64,000 nt of DNA. Origin: Paramacrobiotus metropolitanus. Taxonomy: Eukaryota > Tardigrada > Eutardigrada > Parachela > Macrobiotidae. Below, piece by piece: positions 28,964-41,554 of this stretch (the first letter of the stretch is position 1; each line of letters opens with the position of its first letter). The position numbers and the translations under genes were made by a program. The DNA is taken from contig NW_026570325.1 in assembly GCF_019649055.1 (NCBI RefSeq), forward strand, positions 248,001 through 312,000, in the 5' to 3' direction. The notes under the pieces are model-generated. The model was not told the DNA's origin, ran no database searches, and saw only the letters and a list, made by a program, of their open reading frames with translations.

Positions 28964-29200
28964 CTATTGCAGAGGTGTTTTGATGTGTTTGACGAGATAC
29001 ACAGCACGACGATGTTTGACGAGACAACACCGGCGCTTTGGTGTTTTGATGCCTTGTCTGAGGTTTATACAATTACGTGTTACACAACTCAGACAATACA
29101 CGTATGTTGCTTAAATTCAGGCACAAAAATATAATGACGTTATAAGATGGCGACGCAAGGACACTATGAAAAGTACAAAGGAAAATAAAAAAAGGGTGAG

Positions 29201-30000
29201 ACTATAGGCACCCCTTTCACCCCCGTTTGCTATAGGCACCCCCTTTTGCACCCTGTTTTACTATAGGCACCCCTTTTCCGTTAGATAATTCTCGCACCCC
29301 GTTTTTCTCCGCGGACTATAGGCACCCATTTTTATTTTTTTTTTCGCAGAAGACTGACAACAATGTTTTGACAGTCTTTTTGTTTCACAAAATTTTTTGA
29401 ATTCCAGCACCGTCTTGGCCAGGTTTCACCTCTTTCACAATTACCTGCTCATTTGGCTGAGCGGCAGTTGCCAGCACTGGGAGAGATGTTTTTGTACTTC
29501 AGGGTATCCGCTTTGGGATGCGTTTTTCCCAGGCTTTCAGATCGCCTGACTACGAATGTTTGGAACGTATCTCTTTGATACTGCTTGAAAGCAGCTTCGA
29601 ATTCGGAAAACGCCGGGTAATTGTCCTTCAGGTCGTTTTCTTCGGTAGTGGTTGGGTAAACCAGGTCATTGTCGGATCGTGGATTATTTTCGGATGGGCT
29701 ATTTATTACAGAACTGTCAGACATTATTATTACAGAGCTGTTTCTCCTGCAGCAACTCACATGTATTACAAAAGTAACAGGCAAAAGATCCGGAGCCGGT
29801 GGTAAAATGACTTTCTTGAAAATTTTCTAAGGTCAACAAAATTCGACCTTAAAACATAGCAACGGACAATAGGGGGTGCCTATAGCTTTCGCACACGACG
29901 GGGTGCAGAGATTAATTAATCGAAAAGGGGTGCCTATAGTCTAAGTGGGTGCGAAAGGGGGTGCCTATAGATAACGGGGGTGAAAGGGGGTGCCTATAGC
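29201..30000. mobile_element. Element bounded by 4+4 inverted CTATAGGCACCCC motifs
   Basis: The left end has CTATAGGCACC at 29202, 29230, 29261 and 29316. The right end has the inverse at 29872-29885, 29926-29939, 29957-29970 and 29986-29999. The ~550-bp interior holds a ZSWIM-like ORF fragment on the minus strand. The repeated termini look like transposase-binding sites. No clear target duplication was found; both flanks have A/T runs. Confidence 0.7.
29449..29784 (-). pseudogene. ZSWIM/FAR1-like N-terminal domain fragment
   Basis: 111 codons. After an acidic leader comes FSEFEAAFKQYQRDTFQTFV, then VRRSESL and KADTLKYKNI. This is the pattern of the N-terminal domain of ZSWIM/FAR1-type proteins derived from Mutator-like transposases. 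The sequence ends before the catalytic region, so the element is non-autonomous. It sits between the two CTATAGGCACCCC arrays, supporting a Mutator-like origin. Confidence 0.5.
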
Positions 30001-30329
30001 CATTTCCATAAAAAAAATTAAAAAAAAAACGGAGCTCCTAATAGTTCGTTAGAGCACGTTCTTGATTCTAAAGCCAGATGATTTAAATAATGATTGTTTG
30101 AGAAAACAGTTTTGACACTTCCGGTCGCACAGGGCGGTCTCGGAATCCGAAGCCCTGAGAGCTCGGAATCCCGACGTCTTAGGCATCGGCTAACTCAGTG
30201 GCTACACTGACTAGCGAGATAGTGGATTTCGACCCGGAAGTGTAAGTACTCTTGCGGGACTTCAGAAGAGTGGCAGCGAACGACCAACGCCAATTTCCGA
30301 CTTCCGAAACCCGAAAACTCCAGAAGACG

Positions 30330-30786
30330 TGGGATGAACCAGTCTTCAGCCGGCATAGAAAAGGAATTGCAATCAAGTGGTAAATGCCGAACCAACGGCA
30401 AGCGCCCCGATGGAGTAACGTTGGTCCCGTGGGAAAAGAGGAAAATGCTGACCTGGGACGCCACATGTGTGTACACGGTGGTTTTGTCACACATTGCGGC
30501 AACATCGAAACACAAGCAGGGGCTGCCGCGGCACGCGCAGCGAGAACAGGAAAAAGTGGCGAAGTATCGGGAAATCGCCCTTGGGTACACATTCCGTACC
30601 GCAGGCGTCGAAACACTCGGAACACTCGGACCGGACGCTTCTCGCTTGGTCACCGAAGTCGGGAAGTGTTACATGCGACAGGAAACAGGCGAGGTACGGG
30701 CGACGAAGTATCTGCGCCAGCGGATCAGCACCAAAATCCAACGCGGGAATGCGGCCTGTCTTGGGAACAGCAAAAGCATCGGCTAA
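30330..30786 (+). pseudogene. Non-LTR retroelement C-terminal domain, 5'-truncated copy
   Basis: About 150 codons: TNGKRPDGVTLVPWEKRKML, TWDATCVYTV, then a helical region ending YLRQRISTKIQRGNAACLG. This domain occurs C-terminal to reverse transcriptase in a widespread family of animal retroelement proteins (consensus SAG-x-P-x-LEP, then GKRPDG-x-T-L-x-PW, then WDxTCxDT). The KRPDG plus WDAT spacing resembles a PD-(D/E)xK nuclease core, but that is inference. The RT part is absent, as expected for 5' truncation. Confidence 0.7.
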
Positions 30787-31351
30787 TTTGGATGAAATGT
30801 TTTGTGTGATTAGGACGCTTATTTCCGTAATCGACTGAGGCTGTGTAATCAGCACAAATATCTTTTAATTTTACAGCTGTAAACTTGTGACTGCTTTATA
30901 TCGCCAATCTCAATAAAAACAAACATCTTTAGGACAGTAAATTATAAATTAATGCAGCACTCGTCACGGACCAACCTTTTTATAAACTTTTGCGTGTATT
31001 TTAATTTTTTTTCATAGGTTTTCAGTGATTTTTGATTTTTTATTTCGTTTTAAAATTTCTGAAAAAAGTTGGAATGCAGATATATGTACTTACGTTAGTA
31101 ACTTACAGTACTGTATAGTGTATAAGTATTATGTACTGCCAGCCTGCCGTTAAAGCTTCGGCACGCTACTCAGAGTCTCAGATGTGTCATTTCCCGAACA
31201 TCAGCTGTGTTTTGATTTCAGCTTGCTGATTGCAACTGAGTTTTGTTTTCAATTTTCATGCTTAATTTTCCAACATTTTCCCCCGCCTGCAGCTGGTCAG
31301 TATATTGCTGGACATTTGTCAAACGTATCTGAAAATTAGCATGCTACGAAG
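30787..31351. other. Upstream/5' region of WDR24
   Basis: AT-rich, no ORF of interest. Probably the promoter and 5' UTR of WDR24; I could not place a transcription start. Confidence 0.4.
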
Positions 31352-34300
31352 ATGAGCTACTCCAACAATTCCAGCCCGAAATCATTTTCCGTCAATTTGG
31401 AAAGCCCGATCAAAGCGATGTAGGCCACCACTATCTTAATGGCACCCCCTGTGTTTCTGTCTAACCTGTTGGCTGAGTAAAACCAGGGTTCAGTTCCTTT
31501 GAATCCTGGTAATCATTTTTTTGCTACTGATATGGATTGCAAATTTACAGTGCCTTGAATCGCGATGCTTCCCAAGTGGTGGCAGCTGGACGAAACTGTA
31601 CGTATGCTGTATAATGCTGAGCTGCACAGATAATTTAATGTCCCGGGTTACTCGCGCCTCTTGATGATGTTTCATCGTTGGTATTTTGATCGCAGTAATC
31701 CGGATCTTCGGGATCGAAGAGGAGAGGTTCGCGGAGAAGGAGAATCTGCGTTTATCGAAACGCAACAGCCAGTTTAATGGCGCCTGCACCGATGTGGCGT
31801 GGAATCCCAACGACGGTACAGTATCAATTTGATTTTGGAAGATTTTTACTGGTGGTTGACTCGCGGGGTCCCCGTTGATTTCTTGACAACAGTCGTGTGA
31901 TTTTTGTTTAGAGACAATTCTGGCCACGGCGACGACAGCGGGAGCGGTTTGTGTGTGGAATTTGCCCAATAATTCCAGCGTTCGACAAGGTAAATAAAAT
32001 ACCAAAAGTTAATCCAAAAGCCAAATTAAAAAAATTACAATACAAAAATTACAAAAGCTCTGCGCATAAATTCTGTATAAATCACGCACCTTGAAAAAAA
32101 TTAAATAGCGTTAATTAATTAGCGTAAATTAAATTACTGTATAGCAGCCTAAAGCGTGAATTACATTTTGTAAGCAAATAAAATGATTAATGAAATTAGG
32201 TAAATAACGGTTGTGGGTTTTTAAATTATGTAGGTTTGCAGCTGTTTAATAATTGTAATTTTTAATTTTTTTTTCGTGTTATTAGAGATTGTGTTTGATA
32301 TAGTTTTGGACTAATTTTCTGTACTGTCAGCGGTCAGGCAAAATTTTCGGTTTTGGTTTTTGATTTTTAGATGTCGTCTTCACGGAACATCGACGCACTG
32401 CAAATCGGTAAGCCAGCTGAATATATTCTGATAATGTCATAAATATTCGCGAAGCAAATATTCGTGTATTTATTGTTTTAAAATCTTTAATGTCCCCAAA
32501 ACGGAATTTGTAAGCAGTTGATCTATATTGAAATTTTTTTATCCTTTTGCTGAGTGGCTGGTTTTCGTGTTTGCTCTCTGTGTGATTCTTTTAATTTTTC
32601 TTCGTTTTATTTACCTTCTGGATAATGTTAATTGTACTCTTTGTATTAGTTCGATAATTGCAGTTTAAGAAAACATTATGTTGAATGCTTTGTTGTTTTA
32701 CAAAAAATAATATGAAAAAATGAATTTGTTTGGTAATGAGCTTTTTGATTTGCAGAGTCAATTTCCATCCGCGCGAGCAGAATCTGCTGCTGAGCGGCTC
32801 CCAGGATACCACGGCGATACTCTTCGATTTGCGAACTGCAAAGCCGCACATGATCTTTAAATGGTAATGTGTGATTATTCCTTGCTTACTGCGTAGAAAA
32901 TGACTAGCTTTGTGTACGGTGCTTTAGATTTTGTAATTTCCCGGTCAGCGGAATTCTTTTCAGATAATGTTTTATCGCGTTGGGCTTTCATTGTATTAAT
33001 ATTGTTCGGTATACCGCTTGCCGAAAAACCAAAAAATTCTAGGTTGAGTTCTAGGTTGATCAGGTGTAAATAACAATATTTATTGATTATTTACTCATAG
33101 TTTTTTTACGCTGGTGCACTCACTGAACACTGGTGATTGAAGCCTTCGTAGCGCTTTCTGGTGGCACTGTACTTCGTATTTACTTTTCTTTTTTACAGTG
33201 AGGAAGCGGTTCGTGATGTGCGTTTTAATCCACATAATCCACAACAGTTCGCGGTCTGCCTGGAAAATGGCAATGTGCAGTTCTTCGATTCGCGGGTACA
33301 TATTTTGCAGAAGATTTATGCCCGATACTTTCTGATTAGAATGTGTTTGTATTTTAAAATTTTTATTCAAGTATAGTGGTTTATACTGCAAATCATGTTA
33401 CCATTTATCTGACGTTTTACTAGAAGAATTATTTGGCATCCACGATATTCTAATGCATAGAAAAAAATTTTCTCGGTTTTTCCGATTTGATTGCTTACCG
33501 TATTTTCGCATGTTTTGTTTCCAATATTATTTTATGTTTATAATAATATTTTTTGCATTTTTTTTATTACTTCGTGTATAATCAAATATTTATATTATTT
33601 GCTAATGTGCCTTTTTTGTATATTTCTGACAGTGGTTTCGTTACCACATAAAGAAGGTTTAGTAAATTGTTTTGCAAAGGAAAACATACATATGTATCAG
33701 TTTCTGCTTTAAAAATAGTTTGTAATTCCAGTTTTGGTAGACGTATGAGCATTTCCATGGTATTTTCCCTATTCCGACAGAGCGCCGAGATCTGCATCCG
33801 CGAATTCACCTGCCACGCCGGTCCGGTGTTCCAGTGCGACTTCCATCCCGGCGAATCGAACCTGCTGGCCACCTGCGGGCGCGACAAGTGCATCAAAGTG
33901 TGGAATCTATCGGAGGTCAGCAAGAACCCCTCCCTGGACTCCCTGGTCCCCACCATCGCCGCCATGGGCACCATAGCGTGGCGTCCGCACCGTCGTCCCT
34001 ACCTGGCCTCGTCCGCGCTGGTCACCGACTTCTCCGTGTCGGTGTGGGATCTGCGGCGACCGTATATTCCGTTTGCCACCTTCGAGAAGCACACGGACAC
34101 CGTGACGTCGCTGGTGTGGCGGGAGGATCCGCATATTATTCTGGCCGGAAGTAAGGACGGATGGTTGAGTCAGTTTGCCTTTAAGGATGCCAAACGACCG
34201 GCTGATAAGGTGGGTCATCACGGGATCGAGGAAAATTTGTTTAAGTTGACAAATAAGTGGCGATTTATTTAAACGTGGTTACATAAGCCTTTCTTTTATT

Positions 34301-37300
34301 AAATCTGATTAAATATTTCTTTTAATAAACCTGGATCCAACACTCCTTGTGTTAAACGTGGTTAGATATTTCTTCTTTAAACCTGGTTAAAGATTTCTGT
34401 TATAAAATCTGGATAAATATTTCTTGTATTAAGCCTAGTTACAAAATTTCGCCATTCGATGCAGTCTGTATGATTTTGTTTCTTATTTCATTTTCGTCTT
34501 TCCTGGGTTTGTAATTTTTACTGCATCTCTTTGTTGTCGGTTTTTCAGCAAGCAAAAATTACCGAAACGTTTTTTGTTATTATTCGGGAAAAGTCACAAA
34601 TTGCCGCATTCTTGCTTTCTGGTACACCTGGTTGGAACTGAATTCAAAGTGAGATTTATTTCGATATTTTGGCAGGTAAATCCCGTGGGTATGGATATCG
34701 GATGCAGCGGTGACGTGGCCATGGCGTGTGGCGAAAAAATTGCCAAAGGCGACGGAAAGTATCTGCGACCGCGCGTGGATAAAATGTTCACCAAAACAAC
34801 GCGCGCCGAAGAGTTCCCCAAAGAAGGCAGCAGCCAGCTGAATTTCTACCCGCATGAAAATCTGCAGGTATATACGTCATCGCCGTTAATAAAAAAATAA
34901 AAATAAAAGCAAATAAAATCTTAAAATTCCGATTTGCCGTATCGCCCTGCAAAAACCGAACATCGGAATCGTCAAAATATTTGTTTTTTCTCTTTCTACT
35001 AAAGAAAAGTTTTCCTTAAATCGAAAAATAATTAACAGTTTGGTTATTATTCATTAATTTAACAGTATGATTATAATTCTCTGATTTAACAGCTTAAGTG
35101 CGAGTATAATTATTTAAACAGTAACATAAGCAGGCGGGAAGTTTTTACAATAGTTGTGTGCTTTGCAGTCCTTATCGATGGACTGGTTTGTGACGTGCGC
35201 CAAGGAGTACCAGCTTCAGGGCCGCTCCGTGTCGGAGCTGTGCAACCACAACGCCGGCGTGGCGCAGCGTGCCGGACGCGACCAGGTGGCGTTGGTGTGG
35301 CAGGTGGTGGCCCTGTTGTACTCCATGAGCGACAGCCGGATGAATAAGACCGGACAGTACAGCTCCACCACATCGCATCACCATCGCCATATCAGTACGT
35401 GAATTGCAATAATTATAACATTACCGCGAAAACGTTGCTGCGTTCCACTAGCTCGTCTGAAATTCGTTTGTGATTTTTTCTGTTGATTTATTCAAGGCTT
35501 ATGCAAGTTTTTTTTTAATTTTTGCATATTAATTACGTATTGTATTCTGCAACCATGTTGCACGTTGTTTTGAGTTATCCTGCGTTATCCTTCACTTGAT
35601 TTGTAAATTTAATTTTTACAAATTAATTTTCTGTGTTGGGATAGTTAGATTTTTTCCATTCAATATTTTCGATTTATTTCGGCATCACCTGCGCCCGTTT
35701 GCTACTTTGTATACAGTATCCCTTTTACTTTCTGAGTATTGTTTCCGTTTTCGGATGATTTGATTTACCTTTTTAATAGAATTTGCTGGCTTTTTGGGTT
35801 TTTATGTGCATTTTCGAAATTTTATTTACTTATTTTTTTGGGTAGGTTTTCAAATAGGTTTTCTTGTTTTTGTTCATTTTCGAAATATTATTTTGGTTGG
35901 TTTTCAAATAGGTTTTCTTGTTTTGGGGATTATTTTGTCCATTTTGTCATTTAATATTTTATTCTGATATTAAATTTATTATGCGTGCAACAGCATTTAG
36001 CTTTCCGGCGTTGTGTTTGCAGGTGGCAGTGGGCGTGACGACCTACATCTGCACAGCCGCACGGACGACAGCAGTTCCATGGGCGACGGTGGCGTCATCT
36101 ACGAGTCGGGCTATCCGCATCACCGCACGCCGCGTAGCATCTCCGCCCGTGATCCGCATCCTCTGAATCTGGACCCGCCCAGTTCCGGCGCCGGGGATTT
36201 CCTCTTCAACGAGCAGTACACCGTCTTCGAGGAGATTGACACGCCCTTCGCCGGGTTCGAGACCATCCATGACGAGGATCACTGGCCCACACTGCCCACG
36301 GTACGTGTTCACTGTTGAGAAACATTTCTTTTTATTATTCTTTTGGAGTGTTGATTTCAACAGCTGCACTGTCGCTTTGCCGTTGGCAGCTTGTTTTTCT
36401 ATGAAATATCGCTGATTTTTCCCCGGAAGCAATAGGAATTCTATAATATTCGAAAATTAACGTTTTGTTGGGGAAGAAGTGCACTCCGCGAATTAGTTTG
36501 TACATGTAATATTATCGTCGCTTTGATGAACGGAACACAGTTTAGAACTGTGGAAATATATCGTAGTGTAGTGGAGCGCGCCACTGTCATTACGTGTACA
36601 TCTGGATGCGTTGTGTTTTCAGCCAGTCTGTAGTAAGCCACCAGTCGCATGATAAATTTCACAGAATAAATTTTTATATCTGACTGTATTTTCTGCAAAT
36701 TTATTACATAAAGATTTGCGCGTGTATCGTGGTAAGCCAGTTTTTTGAAAGGAATTTTAGCCTTAGATAATAGATTACCTGCAAGATTTCGTGATGTAAT
36801 TTATTTGAGCCTATTTGACCGAAAGGCGTTTTCTCCAAACTCATGAGATCATTATTTTCTTTGAACTATTTTTTTAAAACGACTTAGTGAAGGTTTTTAT
36901 GAAGAACTGAATACTTTTAGGAGGGCTTTGAAGTGCGCACCGAACTGCCGGATCGCTCGCACGACCGCGTGGATTCCTCGCATCGGAAGGAGATAATTCG
37001 TCGCGGCGGGGATCGTGACCGGAACCGCAGCGGTTCGCTGGGACCGGACGAGTACGAGGACGCGCTGCGACTGGGGAATCTGGCCATGCAGGACAATTGC
37101 AGTAACTGCATCGATTTCAGTGAGCGCGTCAAGGACACCGTGGAGTTCCATGCCAACCAGGGCGATCTGCAGACGGCGGTCAGTTTGATTATTGTGCTGG
37201 GCGACCGTGCCAAGGGGATGGTCGATGAGTTGCGTTTGGAAGCGTGGATCATGGATTATATCGGTAATTATCTAAGACTTTATTGGCGGTTATCCGGAAA

Positions 37301-38281
37301 TAATTCATTTATGTATCTGTATTATTGTGCGAAATAAGTGCGCTCTTTTACTGCGTAATATTATACGATCAAGGCTGCTGCATTTAGTTCGTGCTTGTAT
37401 ATTTGTAAACTTCTAAAAATACTTTTGACATTGTAACCTATCGTTAACGAAAGTATTACTTCCTATTGCGCCTTTATTAATTTTGGTTGTCGAGCAGCTA
37501 ATTTTCGCATTTATTTTTGATGGGTTTCTTTTTTGATATTTTTTGCTTATTTCGTTGTAAATATTTGAAATGATTTCCGCACGTTTATTTTAATTTTTGG
37601 AGTATGTTTTGGCACTTTTTGTAAGCGTTCATATCGGATTTTTCATTTTGTTACTTACAGTAGTTCCGCTAATTTTTGTGATGGAATTCTCGCGGATTTA
37701 TATGGATTTTTTGAATTAGATTTCATGATAAATTTTGCTGTAAAATTCAATATCGGACTGTGTTGCATTTTTGTTGCTCATTTCTTTTAATTTTTGAAAC
37801 AATTTCCGTACGAATGTAGGAATTTTCTGGGTTATTTTTCGAGCTTCTTGACCGTTTGTTATCAGATTGGTTTGAATACTTTTTGCTGATTTGTGATTGT
37901 TTTTTCGAAATTTTGGTTGCCGTGAAAATTAGTTTCCCCTGTTTTTTGGCAGATCTCCTGTCGCGTTTCCAGCTCTTCACCGTAGCCAACGAGATCATCA
38001 AGTTGTGCCATCTCCCGGCGGTGGGCGAGCTGAACCAGCAGTCGACGACGGTGTACACGAACTGCAACATGTGCGGCCGGCATCTGCAGCGCGTCGGCTG
38101 GTACTGCACGTCCTGCCGCAAACTGACCAACACCTGCAGTATCTGTCAGCTGCCGGTGCGCGGCCTGTACGTGTGGTGTCAGGGCTGCTCGCACGGCGGC
38201 CATCTGCCGCACATCCAGGAGTGGTTCAAGAAGGCCGCGCACTGCCCCACGGGCTGCGGCCACTATTGTGAATTCATCTGA
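31352..38281 (+). CDS. WDR24: WDR24, GATOR2 complex subunit (13 exons, 783 aa)
   Basis: Exons: 31352-31419, 31551-31597, 31696-31815, 31912-31989, 32371-32407, 32756-32863, 33199-33295, 33781-34209, 34676-34867, 35169-35394, 36023-36300, 36921-37263, 37953-38281. All junctions are GT-AG and phase-consistent, totalling 2352 nt, close to the ~790 residues usual for animal WDR24. The N-terminus is a WD40 propeller (LLLSGSQDTTAILFDLRTAK, CGRDKCIKVWNLSEV, DFSVSVWDLRRPYIPF). A helical region follows (QGDLQTAVSLIIVLGDRAKG), then a C-terminal zinc/RING-like module (CNMCGR, CTSC, CSIC, VWCQGCSHGGH, CPTGCGHYC). In animals WDR24 works in GATOR2, which relieves GATOR1 inhibition of mTORC1 on lysosomes in response to amino acids. 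The first ATG in frame starts exon 1. Confidence 0.97.
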
Positions 38282-39729
38282 TCGCGCTGCTCGGCGAATT
38301 TTGGCTCAGGAGATGTGCATTTTAATGGTTCTGGTGATTGTGTAATTGCTGTTTTGGATGGGTGAATTTTTTTAATGATTTTATTGCGTTTCGACTTTCG
38401 AAGATATGATTGGTAATGTTGTTTATGACATTGTGTTGACTGTTACTGACCTCATGTACTTTGTTGGCCGTGATATGTAGAAAAAATGGAAATGTTTATC
38501 TTGCTGCTAACGTCGATGTTATTAAACTCGTTTTAGGTATCTGTAGAAGCCGTTTTCGTGTCTGAACGTTTTGCCCTAACACTGGCCATTAATTTAGTTT
38601 ATTTAACAATATCACTGGATGTGGCGCGGCCAGCCCGCTCTCCTCTACATGCTGGCGATTATACCAAAGCAAACAAAGTTTGTTGAAATTGATGACCTTT
38701 GGATTGCGATCTGGTAAAAATTATGAACATTTAAACCAGCAAGACTTTGAGGGACATAGCGCGCCGGTACGCAGTCCTATTGACTTCAGTGTTCAAAACC
38801 GAAAAAAATCTGACGGCATTCATGTTGATCATTCTGTCCGTGATTACAAAATGCACCGCCAGTGCAAACTAAAGCGGATGTAATGATTATTATCTAAGCG
38901 GTTCACCGTGTTATAAGTTTGTAACTAACTGTGCTGACCAGTTTGCCATAAGCGCAGCACACTGATTACACGCATCGGAAGCTGGCCAAGCTGTTTCTAA
39001 AGTGATTGAAATTTTCTTCTTCTTGGGCTTGCATGGCACGTTCTAATTGATTAGACCAGCGATTTTGCCGCATGGTAGTTGTTTCTCGAATCGCGTAGTC
39101 GCAGTTATGGCAGACTTGCATCCTTTGCCAACCTGAACAGCCGTTAGCTCCCTCAATGCGCTGGCCGATAAAACAATCATTTCGATTTGAGATGCTTTAA
39201 GGTTATCGTTTTAAAATCTGGTCTCAGGGTTCATTCGACGCGAAAAACGTGGATAAAGTGTTTACATTTTATTCTCCAAGAACCGTTCATCGCTTAAAGC
39301 GCTAACTAAAGCAGCGCCTCTGTTTCATACCCCACACTCAGGCTCACAGATTCGTAGCGACCACTACGGTTTTCGACGAAAACATAACTTTTCATCAAGA
39401 ATGCAAAACATGTTAAGCATATTTCTTATCCACGTGAAGTAGTATTAACGTAAGTACGCTTATCTTTAAAAGAATCTGTATCACACTGATTCACACAACT
39501 TCCACAGCTAGTTCTTTAAGATTATTATGAACAACAAACAGAAGTGAGATTTCATTGCACGAGGTACTTCTTGACGTAGGTCGGTCGTAGGAAGTCAATA
39601 GGAACTCGCGGGGTGCCAGGTGAGGCGTTCGTGTACAGTGTACAAGTTTACAACCGATACGTAGTGTACAACCAATGCCTTATTCAGCGGACCGCCGTCA
39701 ATCATTGCATGTCTGTGCGAATACACCGT
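38282..39729. other. WDR24 3' region and spacer; right half duplicated at 47.8 kb
   Basis: No gene recognised to 39.1 kb. From about 39.1 kb the sequence matches 47.8-48.33 kb in direct orientation (GATGAACAACAAACAGAARTG is shared), the 3' flank of the duplicated minus-strand gene. Confidence 0.5.
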
Positions 39730-41554
39730 CTAATAAGGTTGGAGCCACATAATCGGAGTTTGAGCGAGATATTCCGCAACATGCACCGGGATGTGCTGGA
39801 TGCACACAGCATGCGGCACGAAGTCCTGCGGATGATCGGTGTAATTGACCAAATACTGCACATCGTTGAGCGAACGGATGCGCAGTTGTGCTGGTTTAAA
39901 GGCGATGATATTTATCACCCGTTTGCCCAACTCAACGCCCGACTGCCCGTTGGTGGCTTCGACGATGGACTGCGGAACCGATGCCGGAAGCGGAGCAAGA
40001 ATCTGACTGGTTGTCGATATCTACGCATTACCAGTTTAGAAATCAAAATGTACGTACTATCAACTGCTGACAGCGAACCTGAGGATGGGATCCAGAGTCC
40101 TTGACCGAGCGTCCTCGATGTCCCCTCGAAGGTCGCCCGAAAGAAGGCTTCGGCAAGCGCCCCAGTGGTACTAGCTGCAGTGCGGTCGTCATTACCGCAT
40201 TATGCTGCACCTGATGAGCGCGTCGCGTGGCCACCTGAAAAGAAGACAAGGCGGATGAATGCACAGAAAAAGCGACCCGAAGTGTAGTGGTAACTGGTAA
40301 GCAAAAATAAAGGATCCCTCGAACAATGAAATGCAATTTCTGTAACAGCAAAGCCCGCTGGCGCTCCGGCCTCTGAGAATGCAGATACATTTGTTGAGAT
40401 ACATTTATACATTTAATGAGAATGCATTTGTTTGCCGGGTGGTGCACCGTGCACGTAATCGCTAGTGTTCCTAGTTTTCTTAGGTTCTTCGTTTTTCTTA
40501 GGTGGTTATGTCTGGTGACCGATGGGCGTGTCATGATTGAAGTATTAAATGGTCGTATTACGGTACAGTATTGGACTGTGTTTGCAACATCAAGTTGTGG
40601 CACAGATTCGAAAATATTCAGCAAAACCTGGCATATTATTGACGTTCTCATATGGGCTAATCACACTGAAAACGGTAAGGAAACCATCGCTGTGACTGGC
40701 AAAAACGCCCTCAAGGACGATTCTGTAGCGCTTCCAAGCCGGGCGTGCCAACTTCAACAAAAGGATAACCTTTGATTATGTTTATCGGTGACATAATAGA
40801 CTACACGGGAAAGCTAAGTTTTAAGTAAATCGGTGAGCTTTTCAAAACTGCCAGCAACACTAACAAATTCAAAAATTTACACTGAATTCGGTAAGAAACA
40901 CTGCCGTGAAGATGTCCATGTTATGCCCGGCAATGACCGACGAAGAGACATCAAGAGTAACAGAATTACGTGTGTATACGGCCACCGGGAATGTGTGCAC
41001 CCGATTACAAACACCACCGTGCATATTGCATTTTGGGGCGCTAACCGAAGCACAGACTCCACATTTTCCATTAGCGTTGAACGGAGACCTTCGCTACGCT
41101 TCGGCCGATCAGAATTCTGCAGGTGCGCAGCGGCGTCATACAGGAGATCTTTATAAAACGTTACCGTGCGGATTTCTGGCTGACGTGCTGGAGAAAAAAA
41201 GAGTCCTTGTCCACCACAGGTGGAAGCTTGACTGGTAACGGGAGTCGCAGGCTGTTGCTGAACTTCCCGCGCTGGCCCCAAGTCCGAGCGCTTGACGCGC
41301 AGTAACTTCGGCCACTGGTGGTCGCGTTTCTGCTGTGCAGCGAAGACCGCTGCCGCTGGCTGTCCAACTGGGGCCAAATTCACCGCCCCGACCATCAATC
41401 CAGCAGCTGAGTTGCGTACATCATTCGGGGCCGCCAAAACTGCTGGCCCGTCAGCACGCCGTTGCGGCTGCCGTTTAACAGGGCGCCCACAGGGAATAAT
41501 TTTCATGCACTCGTCTGAGTCGGTAATATCAGCCATTCCAATGGCACAAAACAT
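39730..41554 (-). CDS. Unrecognised three-exon gene, copy 1 (about 278 aa)
   Basis: Exons on the minus strand: 41554-41165 (130 codons from ATG), 40234-40079 (52), 40020-39730 (96 plus stop); all introns phase 0. Exon 1 has two Cys near the start, dibasic sites (PVKRQPQRR, RVKRSD) and an Ala/Pro/Gln-rich stretch. Upstream of the ATG the frame stays open and hydrophobic (ALYFEVFWHLIVPC) after an acceptor-like TTTAG, so a signal peptide begun in an earlier exon is possible. Exon 2 is basic (FGRPSRGHRG, RSVKDSG). Exon 3 has a well-kept 48-residue core (INIIAFKPAQLRIRSLNDVQ, DHPQDFVPHAVC). No family recognised. Copy 2 supports the exon borders. Confidence 0.6.

Noticed and set aside
30179-30855. 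Several 120-150-codon ORFs on both strands
   Set aside because: Only the plus-strand frame with KRPDG, WDATC and RQRIS matches a family; the others are overlapping shadows.
33491-33712. Plus-strand ORFs within WDR24 introns
   Set aside because: AT-rich intron sequence between exons 33199-33295 and 33781-34209; no domain.
39613-40104. 163-codon plus-strand ORF
   Set aside because: Antisense shadow of exon 3 of the minus-strand gene; the conserved reading between the two duplicates is on the minus strand.
40877-41164. C-terminal part of the long minus-strand ORF after 41165
   Set aside because: Lies beyond a good splice donor at 41165; the duplicated copy supports splicing to 40234.
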